Source: Pleurocapsa sp. PCC 7327 | GTDB lineage: Bacteria > Cyanobacteriota > Cyanobacteriia > Cyanobacteriales > Microcystaceae | Reading direction: 5' to 3' | Length of the DNA: 64,000 bases | Assembly (NCBI RefSeq): GCF_000317025.1 | Contig: NC_019689.1 | Location: 3,302,024-3,366,023, forward strand | Shown: positions 29,255-39,674 of the stretch, piece by piece | Position numbering within the stretch: position 1 is the stretch's first letter | Layout of the letters: every line of letters starts with the position of its first letter | Made by a program: the position numbers and the translations under genes | Notes under the pieces: generated by a model | The model's input: only the letters and a program-made list of their open reading frames with translations | Told to the model about the DNA's origin: nothing | Database searches by the model: none

Positions 29255-31186
29255 TTACTTGCTTGAAGGGCGAGGAAACTTAGCAGCAGAGGGAAAATAC
29301 AGAACGGGTTCGTTTTTGAGCGCCTGAATCATAAAGTCGCGCCAAATGGGAGCAGCATAATGACCCCCGGTAATTCCCTTACCTAGAGTGCGGTTAGTAT
29401 CATCTCCAATCCAAACCGCTGTAGACAACTGAGGGACGTAACCCACAAACCAAACATTTCGCTCCGAGTCAGTCGTTCCTGTTTTCCCAGCCGCCGGACG
29501 ACCGATAGCGGCAGATCTGGCAGTACCGCTAGCAATTACCCCTTGCAGGACAGAAGTAAGGGAAGCAGTTGCCCAAGGATCTAAAACCAACTTAGGTTTA
29601 GGAGTATTATCTAGCATGACATTACCTTGACTGTCCGTCACGCGAACGATAACCGTCGGATCGGAATGCCAGCCGTTACTTGCAAAAGTAGCATAAGCTC
29701 CTGCCATTTCTAGGGGCGTTACGTCAACCGAACCCAACGGTAAGGAGGGAACCGCTAGTAGAGGACTTTTAAATCCCAGACGACGGCAGACTTCAACCAC
29801 TTTATCTACACCTACTCTTTGACCGAGAATCACGGCTGGTATGTTGGTCGATTGAGTCAATGCCGTCCGAAGACTCATCGAACCGGAATACTTTCCTCCA
29901 TAGTTTTTCGGTCTATAGAAAATGCTACCATCTCGGATACTAATTGGAGCATCGTTGACTACAGAATCGGGAGTATATCTGCCACTAGCGAAAGCCGTAT
30001 AATAAATGAATGGCTTGAAAGCCGATCCGGGCTGACGGCGAGATTGGATAGCGCGATTTAACTGGCTTTTGCTGTAATCAACGCCGCCTACTAACGCTTT
30101 AACAAAATGAGTTCGAGGATCGACTGCAACTAAAGCAATTTGCAAGTTTTTAGCAGCTAGACCGCGACCTCGAAGAGTGCGATAGGCTCGCTGTACGGTT
30201 GCTTCTGCCTTTTTCTGCATATCGTAGTCAATCGTTGTCTGGACGCGCATGCCGCCTTTAAGAACAGTTTCGGGTCCAAAGCGTCGATTTAACTCTTGGA
30301 TTACGGCATCGGTGACAAAAGGAAGTTTGCTTCCCTGCCATGCGGTTCGCTTGCCAATCGCCAGCTTTTGGTTGAGTGCTGCTTTTTCTTGTTCGGCAGT
30401 AATCCAGCCTAAATCTCGCATCCGAGCCAACACTAGCGCTTGGCGCTCTTTGGCCGCCTTGTAGTTTCTGAGAGGACTATAGACTTCCGGCGCTTGAATG
30501 AGTCCTGCCATCATCGCCGATTCTGCCAACGTCAACTGAGAAGCTGGTTTATTAAAATAGCTCTCAGCAGCCGTTTGAGCGCCATAATTATTGTGACCCC
30601 AATAGATGTTATTGAGGTACATCTCTAGGATGCGATCTTTGCTAAAAATTTGCTCGACGCGAATAGCTAAAACCGCTTCAGCCAGCTTGCGGCTATAGGT
30701 TCGTTCGTGCGAGAGGAAAATATTTTTTACTAACTGCATGGTAAGGGTAGATGCTCCCTCTTCGACGCCACCGCTCTTAAAGTTAACTAGTAAAGCGCGA
30801 CCGATGCTGGTCGGGTTAATGCCATAGTGATGGTAAAAGTGGCTGTCTTCGATCGCCAGTACGGCGCGTTTGAGGTCGGGAGAAACCTGGTTTAATCTGA
30901 CGAGGCGACGGTGGGCTTCTCCATGGAGACTGCTCAGAAGTTTTCCTTTTACATCATAGATGTAAGATGTTTCTGTTGGCGCATAGGTTCGCAGTAGCCT
31001 GACATCTGGAAGGTTGCGAAAACTAATGGCTAAACCGACCATTGCTCCAGCCACCACGACACTTGCTAACATGGTGGCGCCGAGAATGGTTGCCCCTGCT
31101 GCCCGTGCTACGTTTGATTTAACGAGAAAACTGAGAGGAAGCGATCGCTTCCGTTCTTCTTTTTGCCCAATAGTGCTAGACGACAC
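29255..31186 (-). CDS. Class A penicillin-binding protein (PBP1A-type)
   Basis: A bifunctional peptidoglycan synthase of 643 residues anchored by one N-terminal transmembrane helix (about 30-57). The glycosyltransferase domain (GT51) has EDSHFYHHYG, GASTLTMQLVKN, RKLAEAVLAIRVEQ and YLNNIYWGHNNYGAQTAAE. The transpeptidase has the active-site Ser in RQPGSAFKPF (SxxK), QSTNIPA (SxN) and KTGTTDSE (KTG). All catalytic motifs look intact. It lies upstream of truB on the same strand and is divergent from tyrS. The paralogue number cannot be assigned. Confidence 0.95.
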   Translation of the reverse strand: MSSSTIGQKEERKRSLPLSFLVKSNVARAAGATILGATMLASVVVAGAMVGLAISFRNLPDVRLLRTYAPTETSYIYDVKGKLLSSLHGEAHRRLVRLNQVSPDLKRAVLAIEDSHFYHHYGINPTSIGRALLVNFKSGGVEEGASTLTMQLVKNIFLSHERTYSRKLAEAVLAIRVEQIFSKDRILEMYLNNIYWGHNNYGAQTAAESYFNKPASQLTLAESAMMAGLIQAPEVYSPLRNYKAAKERQALVLARMRDLGWITAEQEKAALNQKLAIGKRTAWQGSKLPFVTDAVIQELNRRFGPETVLKGGMRVQTTIDYDMQKKAEATVQRAYRTLRGRGLAAKNLQIALVAVDPRTHFVKALVGGVDYSKSQLNRAIQSRRQPGSAFKPFIYYTAFASGRYTPDSVVNDAPISIRDGSIFYRPKNYGGKYSGSMSLRTALTQSTNIPAVILGQRVGVDKVVEVCRRLGFKSPLLAVPSLPLGSVDVTPLEMAGAYATFASNGWHSDPTVIVRVTDSQGNVMLDNTPKPKLVLDPWATASLTSVLQGVIASGTARSAAIGRPAAGKTGTTDSERNVWFVGYVPQLSTAVWIGDDTNRTLGKGITGGHYAAPIWRDFMIQALKNEPVLYFPSAAKFPRPSSK

Positions 31187-31477
31187 GGTGTTTGTACTTC
31201 CTCACTCCAAAAAATACTGATTCTGTTATCAATGTATTAACTATAAAAAACAACACTCCTTAAATTGGTTGGTTAGAAATCGATATAGTAAATCACATAA
31301 ATTTTTATAGGACTTACGATCCGAAATGATTTCTTATATTATTACCTCATTTTTGGTTGCTGTTGACAATTCTCTCTCGAAGACGGCAAGGCTACCATTT
31401 ATAATAGTTTGACGGTAAGGATTCGAGCTAGCTCCTTCAAGCCCATTCAATTTAAATTTCTAGACGAACGATTCCCC

Positions 31478-32704
31478 ATGGCTGTTTCAAATCTACCTCA
31501 AAACCTTGATTGGCTTTATCGAGGGATAAGCGAAATTTTTCCCGATCGCTCGGATTCTGACGATCCCAATGAAAATCTGGCGCTTTTATTAGCTAAAATC
31601 AATCGTCCTTTACGAGTCAAACTAGGAATCGATCCGACTGGAAGTGAGATTCATTTGGGGCACAGCATTCCCTTTCGCAAGCTGCGAGCGTTTCAGGATG
31701 CAGGGCATACGGCTGTCGTCATCATCGGCGATTTTACCGCTCAAATTGGCGATCCGACCGGAAAATCGGAAGTCCGCCGCCAGCTCACCTTAGAGCAAGT
31801 TAGGGAAAATGCCAAAGATTATTTAGATCAGTTGCGTCCCGTTTTAGATTTTGCTACGCCGGGGCGTTTGGAAATTCGCTATAACTCCGAGTGGTTGAGC
31901 AAGCTGGATCTTAAGCAAATTCAAGAATTGCTAGCTACTATGACAGTCGGCCAAATGTTGGCAAAGGAGGGATTTGCCGAACGTTTTGAGCAGGAAAATC
32001 CCATTTACTTGCACGAGTTTCTCTATCCTTTAATGCAAGGATACGATTCGGTGATGGTCGATGCAGATATTGAGTTAGGAGGCACCGATCAGAAGTTTAA
32101 TATTGCAGTCGGACGAGACTTGCAGCGGCATTTTGGCAAAAAACCCCAATTTGGTATATTGTTGCCGATTTTGCTGGGGACGGATGGCGTGCAGAAAATG
32201 TCCAAGTCTCTCAATAATTATGTGGGACTGAGAGAAGATGCGCTCTCGATGTATTCAAAGTTAGAAAAAACACCCGACGATCTTGTGAAAGACTATTTTG
32301 AGCTGCTAACTAATCTGCCTTTAGATAGACTGCCAGAAAATCCGCGCGATCGCCAAAAATTATTGGCGTTAGAGATTGTGTCTCAGTTCCACGGATGGGA
32401 AGCTGCGATCGCGGCACAAAAAACCGCAGAAGAGATCGTGATGAAGAAAAGCACTGCATCAGCCCAATCCGTACCAGAATATTCTCTGGCCGGGGTTAAG
32501 TTTCCTGCAAAATTATTTTATCTGCTCGGTGCTAGCGGGTTGTGTTCTAGCAGTTCGGAAGGCAGAAAACAAATTCAGGGAGGCGCAGTAAGACTCGATG
32601 GCGATCGCGTTAGCGATGTCGATCTTACTTTCGATAGTCCCGAACAACTGAACGGAAAGGTTTTGCAAGTTGGCAAGAAGAAGTTTATTCGTTTAGTTAA
32701 ATAA
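31478..32704 (+). CDS. tyrS: Tyrosyl-tRNA synthetase
   Basis: A 408-residue class I aminoacyl-tRNA synthetase of the TyrRS subgroup whose KMSKS lies near the middle. The ATP-binding HIGH motif appears as HLGH in [14 protein letters not shown], and KMSKS in [12 protein letters not shown]. Tyrosine-site residues lie in [15 protein letters not shown] and [10 protein letters not shown]-terminal S4-like RNA-binding domain ends [10 protein letters not shown]. The ATG at 31478 gives [16 protein letters not shown], as expected; a TTG frame from 31409 would add 23 residues. A long hairpin directly follows the stop. Confidence 0.96.
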   Translation: MAVSNLPQNLDWLYRGISEIFPDRSDSDDPNENLALLLAKINRPLRVKLGIDPTGSEIHLGHSIPFRKLRAFQDAGHTAVVIIGDFTAQIGDPTGKSEVRRQLTLEQVRENAKDYLDQLRPVLDFATPGRLEIRYNSEWLSKLDLKQIQELLATMTVGQMLAKEGFAERFEQENPIYLHEFLYPLMQGYDSVMVDADIELGGTDQKFNIAVGRDLQRHFGKKPQFGILLPILLGTDGVQKMSKSLNNYVGLREDALSMYSKLEKTPDDLVKDYFELLTNLPLDRLPENPRDRQKLLALEIVSQFHGWEAAIAAQKTAEEIVMKKSTASAQSVPEYSLAGVKFPAKLFYLLGASGLCSSSSEGRKQIQGGAVRLDGDRVSDVDLTFDSPEQLNGKVLQVGKKKFIRLVK

Positions 32705-32709
32705 AAATT

Positions 32710-32773
32710 AGATTTGGCGCGGACGAGCGATCAAGAAAACATAACTCGCTAGAATTTCCCGCGCCAATCTTTT
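32710..32773 (+). terminator. Long hairpin after tyrS, terminator-like
   Basis: AGATTTGGCGCGG pairs with CCGCGCCAATCT, enclosing a smaller AGCGA/TCGCT stem, and the right arm ends in TTTT. It starts 6 bp after the tyrS stop. The T-run is short, so termination efficiency is uncertain. Confidence 0.6.
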
Positions 32774-33621
32774 GAAATGAAACTTTTAGCTAATGGATAA
32801 AAGTTAATTGCTGCTCCCAAGCTAACTAATGTTAACGAACTTCTGTTCCCTGATTGGGATCGCCTTCTTTTTTGGGATTTCTCGAACCAGTTGACTCTGG
32901 TTCTGCGCCAGAACTGACACCTACAGCGATATCTCCCTGTTGAATCATAATGATTTCCTTTCTATTAATGTTCTTGCCAAACTGCGCTTTAAGGTTTGAT
33001 TCAAATGTTGCACTCGACTTTTATTACTAGGAGTCAGAGTTTCGATTGAAAGCTGAAAAAATTAAATTTAATCAACCTAGACAAAATTACCTAACAGTTT
33101 TCTAAGCACAGCTAATTTTATTTGAGCTATCTAAAAAATAATCTATTTTTCTTACCTATTGAATCTCACTTAGGTTGTATATTCTCGATCTTAAGTTCTC
33201 TCAAAACTTTTAAAAAGTAACTATAGTTAACTTCTTTTCGGGATAACTTCTCATTTTTTCTCTAACAGGTTGTCCCAAAAGTAGAGAATGTCGAAGATCC
33301 TCCGCCAATATGTTGATCGTCGCGATCGCGAAGCGAAACATCTTCTAACAATTTCCTCTTCTCTGGCTACAGATGAAGAGAGGGAAGTGTGAAAACCAAT
33401 CCTCCCACACTCTCGTTTTCCCCTCTCCAAGGGATTTGTAGCAGGCATTTTTGAAAACGTCGTAACCCGATCGATCGCGATGTCTAGTATCTCAACTGTA
33501 TCCTCAGTCGAAACATTGATTCTGGGCGGTGCGCCAAAAGCTTCAATAAATGCAAATTAGATTTATGTTAAATTTTAGATTAGCTTAACCCTAGGCAATT
33601 TGATGTCTATTAAAAAAATTA
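32774..33621. other. Gene-poor intergenic region with repeat
   Basis: About 850 bp, mostly AT-rich, with no convincing gene. A minus-strand frame near 32832-32945 reads like a small polar peptide but lacks a start codon. 33261-33350 carries a dispersed repeat shared with 49114-49190. The rest shows nothing recognisable. Confidence 0.5.
33261..33350. repeat. Dispersed repeat, copy 1 (partner at 49114)
   Basis: Begins with 23 bases (TCTAACAGGTTGTCCCAAAA plus GTA) identical to those at 49114, followed by ATGTC, GCGATCGCGAA, GAAACATCTT and CAATT blocks in the same order in both copies. It is a short non-coding repeat of unknown type. Confidence 0.7.
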
Positions 33622-35364
33622 ATGGCAAAGATTTTAGTCATAGAAGGCGACGAGCGCATTCGAGCGATCCTGCTAGAAATATTGAAGGCAGAAGGATTTG
33701 AAGCGATCGCAACAGGAAAAGGACACTGCGGCATCAGTCTAGCCACAGAGAAGGTTCCCGACCTAATTCTGTGCGATCTATCAAGGTCTGAAGTCGATGG
33801 GTATAAAGTTTTAGCTTCAGTGCGACAAAACCCGAAAACAGCAGCAGTGCCCGTTATTTTTCTCACGTCTAAAACTGCTAAAGACGATTTTCACCAGGGA
33901 ATGAAACCCGTCGCAGATGACTATCTCACCAAACCCTTTACCCGAAAAGAACTGCTGGCAGCTATCAAAACCCAACTGCAAAAACGCCGAACCAAACAAC
34001 AAGATTACCGCAGCCAACTCAACCATCTCATCTATCATGACAGTCTAACTGGGCTGCCCAATCGATTGTCGCTGCGGGAGCAGTTTCATCAAGCCTTGAG
34101 CCAAACCTCTATCGAAACCGAGAACGAACAATTGCTCCCCATCCTTTGTTTGTGTCTGGATCGACTCACGAAAATCAAGGCAACTCTAGGATATCGCGTT
34201 GGCAATTTACTTTTAAAAACTACTGCCGATCGCTTAAGATGCTGTATTGGCGAACGAGACAAAATTGCCTATTTAAGCTACAATAGATTTGCCATCATAC
34301 TAGCAACCGCCACAACCAAACAAAAGGTTGTAGAGACTGCCAAACAGATCCTTGCTTGCCTGAGCCAACTGACTAGCGTAGACGAGCGAGAACTTTTTGT
34401 AACCGTTAGTATTGGCATTACCTTTTATCCCAACAGTGGCACTGAGCTTGAAGATTTACTCGGGCAAGCTTACATAGCCATGCACTGTGCCAAAAAACAG
34501 GGGGGAAATCAGTATCAATTTTATGCGAGCAACAGCAAAGACGAAGCCTACGAACGTATAGCTCTGGAAGTCGCACTGCGACGAGCCTTAGAGCGAGAAG
34601 AGTTTCAACTTCACTACCAACCCAAGGTTAGTCTCCTGACAGGCAAGCTAGTTGGGGCAGAAGCCTTGATGCGCTGGCATCGTCCAAAAGTAGGTGCAAT
34701 TCCTCCTAGCACCTTTATTCCTATTGCCGAAGAAACAGGTTTAATCGTACCCATCGGAGAATGGGTGTTAAGAACTGCTTGTCGTCAGGTACGAGTTTGG
34801 AACGAACGGCTTTTAGAGCCAATCGTCGTATCGGTAAATTTGTCTGGTCGTCAATTCATGCAGTCCGATTTTTCTGAAAACGTCGAGCAGATTTTGTGGG
34901 AAACCAGACTAGAGGGGAAATACCTAGAATTAGAGCTAACCGAAAGCATTCTAGTGCACAATCTCCAAGAAGCCAGCCAGAATTTACACGCGATCGAGAT
35001 GCTGGGGGTAAAAATAGCCATTGATGATTTTGGAACGGGCTATTCTTCTCTGAGTTATCTGCGGCAATTTCCCTTCGGTACTTTAAAAATCGATCGCTCC
35101 TTTATCCGCAATTTGACTGAAGATGCGACCAACGCCGCAATAGTCAAAGCGATCGTGCAAATGGCTCGCTCTCTCAATCTCAAAGTTGTTGCCGAAGGAG
35201 TAGAAAGCGAGGCAGAATTAACTTTCTTATACCAATATGGTTGCGATGAAATTCAAGGTTATTTATACAGTCATCCCTTAAAGGCATCTGAATTTGAAAC
35301 ATTCCTCGCAAGCGGAAAACAGCTCTGCCTGGCTAAATTCAAGCAAAACGCAGCGATGAACTGA
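33622..35364 (+). CDS. REC-GGDEF-EAL protein, probable c-di-GMP phosphodiesterase
   Basis: A 580-residue protein. The receiver has Asp52 in [14 protein letters not shown] and a lysine in YLTKPF. The GGDEF domain is degenerate: at the active site, where RLGGDEFAIL is expected, it has [11 protein letters not shown], and the DLDRFK motif is CLDRLTK. The EAL domain is intact, with [31 protein letters not shown] and AEGVES. It should therefore hydrolyse rather than make c-di-GMP, with the dead GGDEF perhaps sensing GTP. It stands alone, with a small membrane protein gene convergent downstream. No kinase is adjacent. Confidence 0.92.
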   Translation: MAKILVIEGDERIRAILLEILKAEGFEAIATGKGHCGISLATEKVPDLILCDLSRSEVDGYKVLASVRQNPKTAAVPVIFLTSKTAKDDFHQGMKPVADDYLTKPFTRKELLAAIKTQLQKRRTKQQDYRSQLNHLIYHDSLTGLPNRLSLREQFHQALSQTSIETENEQLLPILCLCLDRLTKIKATLGYRVGNLLLKTTADRLRCCIGERDKIAYLSYNRFAIILATATTKQKVVETAKQILACLSQLTSVDERELFVTVSIGITFYPNSGTELEDLLGQAYIAMHCAKKQGGNQYQFYASNSKDEAYERIALEVALRRALEREEFQLHYQPKVSLLTGKLVGAEALMRWHRPKVGAIPPSTFIPIAEETGLIVPIGEWVLRTACRQVRVWNERLLEPIVVSVNLSGRQFMQSDFSENVEQILWETRLEGKYLELELTESILVHNLQEASQNLHAIEMLGVKIAIDDFGTGYSSLSYLRQFPFGTLKIDRSFIRNLTEDATNAAIVKAIVQMARSLNLKVVAEGVESEAELTFLYQYGCDEIQGYLYSHPLKASEFETFLASGKQLCLAKFKQNAAMN

Positions 35365-35411
35365 TGAACTAGGTAAGCGCTATTCTAATCTGTCAAGATT
35401 GCGATCGCTGC

Positions 35412-35690
35412 CTAATTTATCTCTCGATCTAACTGCAACTCTTTCTCCGTCAAAGAATCTGTTTTCAAAGACACTTTAGAAAGTTTCTTGCGAACGATTG
35501 AGGGAAGAACGATGGGCCAAACAGCCGTAGCGACTACGATCGTTATCCAAGAGCCAATGTGGGTTTTTGGAGTAGTATTGTCTTTAATAAAAGCATGTAG
35601 TAAAATTACAAATACTAAAAAAGCACCAGCCATGTAGAGCTTCATATTGGTTTGGTTATTGCCTAATTTATCTGTTGATGACTCTATCAA
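35412..35690 (-). CDS. Hypothetical small membrane protein
   Basis: A 92-residue protein with two hydrophobic stretches, about residues 18-35 (MAGAFLVFVILLHAF) and 46-65 (GSWITIVVATAVWPIVLP), and a basic then acidic C-terminus (VRKKLSKVS...EKELQLDREI). It looks like a real two-helix inner-membrane protein, but no family was recognised and the start (MIESST or the internal MKLYMAG at residue 16) is uncertain. It is convergent with the c-di-GMP gene. Confidence 0.6.
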   Translation of the reverse strand: MIESSTDKLGNNQTNMKLYMAGAFLVFVILLHAFIKDNTTPKTHIGSWITIVVATAVWPIVLPSIVRKKLSKVSLKTDSLTEKELQLDREIN

Positions 35691-36257
35691 ACCATCAAAA
35701 TCTCTTAAAAATCCAAGGGATAAGTACGGAATTCTGATAGGTCTTATTTGTTGAAGAATTTCTCTTTGCGTAGATACACTTAAATTTTAGCGTTTATCTT
35801 CTCAAAATAGCTTTTTTGTGCATTTGCAGGGCGTTTTGAACAAAGCTTAGCCGACTGGGCTAATAGACTGCATTGCTTCTCAGATCTGTTTTTCTAATAC
35901 TGCTAGGTCTACTTCTAGGGTTGGTGGCGCGTCCGATCGCCCATCATAATGAAAATGCGTCATATTCCTAAAAGCCGATTGTTAACTCTACAATTGCTCG
36001 TGTTTGCAAATATTCCCAGCGATCGCGAAATTTTTTGCGATTTATCTTCACCACCCAATAAAGGCAGTAAAAATCGATCTGGAATCGCTTTATTATAGAA
36101 ATCTTTTTATTTGAAGAGATTTCAGCAAGCGTTGCCGACTTTATAGATTTTAAATGAGTTTTTGGAAGCGATCGAATGCTAGGAAAGAAATTTTGATAGA
36201 ATGCTATCTGGCATTAGTATTTGTCGTCCGTTACTCGTTAATTGGGAAAACCGCTCC
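35691..36257. other. Intergenic region upstream of the E2 gene
   Basis: About 570 bp without a convincing gene. It is AT-rich with scattered HIP1-like sites; the promoter of the downstream E2 gene is expected here but no motif is distinct. Confidence 0.45.
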
Positions 36258-37529
36258 ATGATTCACGATATTTTCATGCCTGCCCTCAGCTCCACCATGA
36301 CCGAAGGAAAGATCGTCTCTTGGCTCAAATCTCCAGGCGATAAAATTGAAAAAGGCGAAACGGTATTAGTGGTCGAGTCGGACAAAGCTGACATGGACGT
36401 TGAATCGTTCAATGAAGGCTATTTAGCTGCTATCCTAGTCGAAGCCGGACAAGAAGCGGCTGTCGGCGAACCTATTGCTCTAATTGCAGAAACCGAAGCA
36501 GAAATCGAGCAAGCCAAGCAGCAAGCAGCTTCTCGCTTAGGTGCTCCAGCCCCCACACCTGCTGCCGCACCAACAACACCCAAACCAGCTTTTGTAGAAA
36601 GTGAGGCGCCCGTCGCTGCCGTTCCAACTAACCGCAGCAATGGACGCACCGTTGTTTCTCCTAGAGCGAAAAAGCTGGCAAAAGAATTGGGAGTTGACCT
36701 AAAAACCCTACAGGGTAGCGGTCCCCATGGCAGAATCGTCGCTGAAGATGTGGAAAGAGCCGCTGGAAAGACCCCATCTCTGACAATTGCACCAACGCCA
36801 GCCGTTCAACCGACAACCCCCTCCGTTACACCCCAGCCTCAAGTAGCCATTCCCGTTGGCGAAACCGTACCATTGACCACTCTACAAAAGGCAGTGGCAC
36901 AAAATATGGTTGCCAGCTTGCAGGCTCCCACGTTCCACATAGGCTACACCGTTACGACCGACGGGTTGGATAAACTGTATCAACAGATAAAATCTAAAGG
37001 CGTGACGATGACGGCATTGTTGGCAAAAGCGGTTGCCGTTACTTTGCAGAAACATCGCATTGTCAACGCTAGCTATACCGAACAGGGAATTCAGTATCAC
37101 GCAGCCATTAATGTTGCCGTAGCAGTGGCAATGCCCGATGGCGGACTCATTACCCCCGTCTTGCAAAACGCCGACCAACTGGATATTTACACCCTCTCTC
37201 GAACCTGGAAAGATTTGGTAGACCGAGCCAGAGCCAAACAACTCCAGCCAGAAGAGTACAATAGCGGTACGATCACTATTTCTAATTTAGGGATGTTTGG
37301 AGTCGATCGCTTTGATGCGATTCTTCCTCCCGGACAAGGGGCAATTCTGGCAATTGGAGCTTCTCGTCCCCAGGTTGTCGCAACCTCGGATGGCATGTTT
37401 GGCGTTAAAAATCAGATGAGCCTCAATATCACCTGCGATCATCGCGTTATCTACGGCGCACAAGCAGCTGCTTTCATGCAAGACTTGGCGAAGTTAATTG
37501 AAGGCAATCCTCAATCCCTCACACTTTAA
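36258..37529 (+). CDS. Dihydrolipoamide acetyltransferase, E2 of pyruvate dehydrogenase complex
   Basis: A 423-residue E2 subunit. The lipoyl domain (1-80) begins MIHDIFMPALSSTMTEG and has the lipoylated lysine in VESDKADMDVE. A Pro/Ala-rich linker follows, then a peripheral-subunit-binding domain (RTVVSPRAKKLAKELGVDL...GSGPHGRIVAEDVE), a second linker and the catalytic domain with DHRVIYGAQAA (active-site His) and NLGMFGVDRF. It transfers acetyl groups to CoA, feeding acetyl-CoA into fatty-acid synthesis. The ATG at 36258 gives the normal N-terminus; a frame from 36201 adds 19 unconserved residues. No other PDH subunit genes are adjacent, as usual in cyanobacteria. Confidence 0.94.
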   Translation: MIHDIFMPALSSTMTEGKIVSWLKSPGDKIEKGETVLVVESDKADMDVESFNEGYLAAILVEAGQEAAVGEPIALIAETEAEIEQAKQQAASRLGAPAPTPAAAPTTPKPAFVESEAPVAAVPTNRSNGRTVVSPRAKKLAKELGVDLKTLQGSGPHGRIVAEDVERAAGKTPSLTIAPTPAVQPTTPSVTPQPQVAIPVGETVPLTTLQKAVAQNMVASLQAPTFHIGYTVTTDGLDKLYQQIKSKGVTMTALLAKAVAVTLQKHRIVNASYTEQGIQYHAAINVAVAVAMPDGGLITPVLQNADQLDIYTLSRTWKDLVDRARAKQLQPEEYNSGTITISNLGMFGVDRFDAILPPGQGAILAIGASRPQVVATSDGMFGVKNQMSLNITCDHRVIYGAQAAAFMQDLAKLIEGNPQSLTL

Positions 37530-37578
37530 TGTTCTAGCTATATTGGTGGGAAACCCCGCTCCCTAACAAGGCAAAGCC

Positions 37579-37615
37579 GACGCAGCCGCTGCGCTTTGGT
37601 CGCGGCGGCTGCGTC
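37579..37615. repeat. GC-rich perfect hairpin after the E2 gene
   Basis: GACGCAGCCGC and GCGGCTGCGTC form an 11-bp perfect stem around a 15-base loop. It resembles the GCCG-rich dispersed hairpins at 18613 and 59245 in composition but not in exact sequence. It starts 50 bp after the E2 stop and may terminate or stabilise that transcript. Confidence 0.7.
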
Positions 37616-37706
37616 AGGTGATGGCTAAAAAGCCCTATTATTAAAGAATTGTGTATGCTTCCACTTGGTGAAAACCGCTGTAAGTAAAAAATAGTATTTA
37701 ACTCCA

Positions 37707-38324
37707 TTACAATTTGGAAACTCCTTTACCTTTCGATTGAAAGAAACGAATAAAATCTTGACGGTCAGTGAGATGGGGAAGCTTCATTTGACCCGAATTC
37801 CATTCACCCGCTTTGGTTTTTGTGAGGATATAGCGGTCAAATTCTTCCGCAGGTAGATGAATAATTTGTAGAGGTTTCTGGGTTGCTCCAGTACCTATCG
37901 TGCCACAATCACCGCTAGCATGTATTAAGAAAGCTTCGCCTTCTAATATTTTTAAAGCCCGATAACCAACGCGATAAATAAAACAATTTGTAATAGCAGA
38001 TGACGAACTAAACCAATTTTTGATAAAATCTTGATTGTAAGGAAATAATTTGGGCGCTCCAGTCGTTCCTGAAGTTTGAATCCAGCAGATCGGTGGCTCT
38101 GGATGAAAGATATTAATTCCACCAGCAACAGTGCGATCGATATACGGTTTTAAATTGCTGTAGTGCTGAATCGGAGTTTGCTCTTGAAATTGTTCGATAC
38201 TTTTGATAGAGGCATAACCCCTTTCTTTTCCAATGGCGGTATCTTTAAATTTATTCAACAAAGACAGAAGAAACTCTTCCTGAAGCTGAAAAATATTGTT
38301 GTAGTCTTTCAGCCAAGCTTCCAT
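37707..38324 (-). pseudogene. Truncated GH3-like acyl-acid-amido synthetase
   Basis: 205 residues corresponding to the N-terminal part of GH3-family enzymes, which adenylate carboxylic acids and join them to amino acids and are normally about 500-600 residues. The segment TSGTTGAPKLFPYNQDFIKNW is the ATP-binding motif of this family, preceded by YSNLKPYIDR. The reading frame ends in KGKGVSKL and stop, with none of the remaining two thirds present downstream. The surrounding region contains transposase remnants, so a deletion is likely. A functional short form cannot be excluded. Confidence 0.75.
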
Positions 38325-38648
38325 TTCAGTTTTAATTTTCTCCTACATGAAAGCCACCTTACGCGATCGCGCAATTCACTTTTTGCTCAAATATTTCACA
38401 AGAGTCTTGAATTTAAAATATCGAAAAGAAGTGCTTGCCCACATCGGATAAATGTCATATTTAAATCATTACATTTGTCACGCTCGCTCAGGGAACAAGA
38501 TGCGAACAAAGATTGTATTAACCGATTTGTAAACCTTCAATTATAGTTATTCGCTTAGAGAATTACAAAAACTTTTCTCGCCATTTAGCGGGATAACTGA
38601 TTTGACGTGATTCCAAAAGCTCTAGGCTTATTGCTTGTCCAATTATTT
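38325..38648. other. Intergenic region between GH3 fragment and transposase remnant
   Basis: AT-rich, no supportable gene; probably the decayed remains of inserted or deleted DNA. Confidence 0.4.
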
Positions 38649-39014
38649 TTAGATTCTCAACACTTTGATAATTATCAAAATTTTCTTGGAATTAGCTTGC
38701 CTTAGTTCTTTGAAAAAATCTAAACAGTCTTCTTTTTTACATTGGGTTGCTGTTTTAACTACACTCTTTCCTCTTTTCTTTTTCCTCTCACTTGAGGCTT
38801 TAACTTTTCTATCCCTCCTTCATTCCATAAATCTATCCAGTTATAAATTGTTTTATGGCTAACGGATCGATGTCCCGCTACTTCGGTGATTTTCTATGAG
38901 GAATAAACTAATTTTATGGCTAACAGCCTCGTTTTTAAGATTATTTGTTTACAGTTTTTATAGAGCTTATCTATCTGTTCTAAGCTGGAATTACCTCGGA
39001 GTGACTTAGACATA
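38649..39014 (-). pseudogene. IS630-type transposase remnant
   Basis: Reading the minus strand from an ATG at 39014 gives MSKSLRGNSSLEQIDKLY, an in-frame stop, then a helix-turn-helix segment (ITEVAGHRSVSHKTIYNWID, followed by LWNEGGIEKLKP), another stop and, in a shifted frame, CLDFFKELRQANSKKILIII, which resembles the DDE-domain segment preceding the IADNARIH-type motif of IS630 transposases. At least two stops and a large internal deletion make it inactive. Terminal repeats were not found. Confidence 0.75.
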
Positions 39015-39133
39015 GCGATCGCGGACTTTTATCAAGATTTTAAAGTACTTGAATATTGTAATCTATTTAGTTAGCGAATAACTATATCTATACGTCATAT
39101 AGGAGCATTTTTGGGTAAATATCGAGATAACAT

Positions 39134-39538
39134 CTAATGAGAAGGCAAAGATTGCTGCTCGACGTAGTCTTTCAATTGCTCGATCGTCATGCCATTACAA
39201 GAGGCAATATAGTAAGTACCGTGCCAAAATGCGTCCTTACAAAAGCTGTCTATACAGGCTTTGAATTCTTTGCGGATTAGCCGACTGGAAACTGTCTTGA
39301 GATTGTTTACCAACTTGCTTAATTGTACCTCTGGCGGAAAGTCGATGAGCAGATAAACATGACTCTCATCTCCATAAAAATCTTCCAGCTTGCATCGCCA
39401 CTTTTGACAAGTTGCTGTCATAATTTCGCGAAGGCGTGCCAGCATTTCCGAATCGATAACCTTGCAGTGGTCTTTCGTTACTAGCACTAAATGAAACTTA
39501 AGAGAGTAAATGTTTCTATAGCCTTTATTTGGCTGCAT
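39134..39538 (-). mobile_element. tnpA: IS200-type transposase TnpA, atypical HUH motif
   Basis: A 134-residue Y1 transposase of the IS200/IS605 type, which moves single-stranded DNA. It begins MQPNKGYRNIYSLKFHLVLVTK and has PPEVQLSKLVNNLKTVSSRLIRKEF and the C-terminal catalytic tyrosine in LKDYVEQQ. The histidine pair that binds the metal is normally HVH; here it is HVYLLI, so the second histidine is tyrosine. This may cripple catalysis. The reading frame is otherwise full length. A stem-loop of the kind recognised by TnpA lies upstream at 39634-39673. No intact TnpB gene follows. Confidence 0.85.
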
Positions 39539-39633
39539 AGCGCTAATTTTTTGCTAGGGATATAATATAAGTAAGTATGATACTCATCTACGGAATTAAT
39601 ATTCCCAGTCGTGTAGAGAATCATATAAGTGAG

Positions 39634-39673
39634 GAAAGAGCTTCATCACTAGGTCGTGTGATGAGCGCTCTTC
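39634..39673. repeat. Stem-loop upstream of IS200 transposase
   Basis: GAAAGAGC..CATCAC and GTGATG..GCTCTTC form an interrupted stem with the loop TAGGTCGT, about 95 bp upstream of the tnpA start. The position fits the left-end palindrome of an IS200 element. A second weaker hairpin (CATCTACG/CGTGTAGAG) lies at about 39586-39620. Confidence 0.5.
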
Positions 39674-39674
39674 T

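Noticed and set aside
32832-32949. Minus-strand frame that would encode a short Ser/Gly/Lys-rich peptide
   Set aside because: The ATG at 32949 is in a different frame from the peptide-like part, and that part is preceded by a stop with no start codon.
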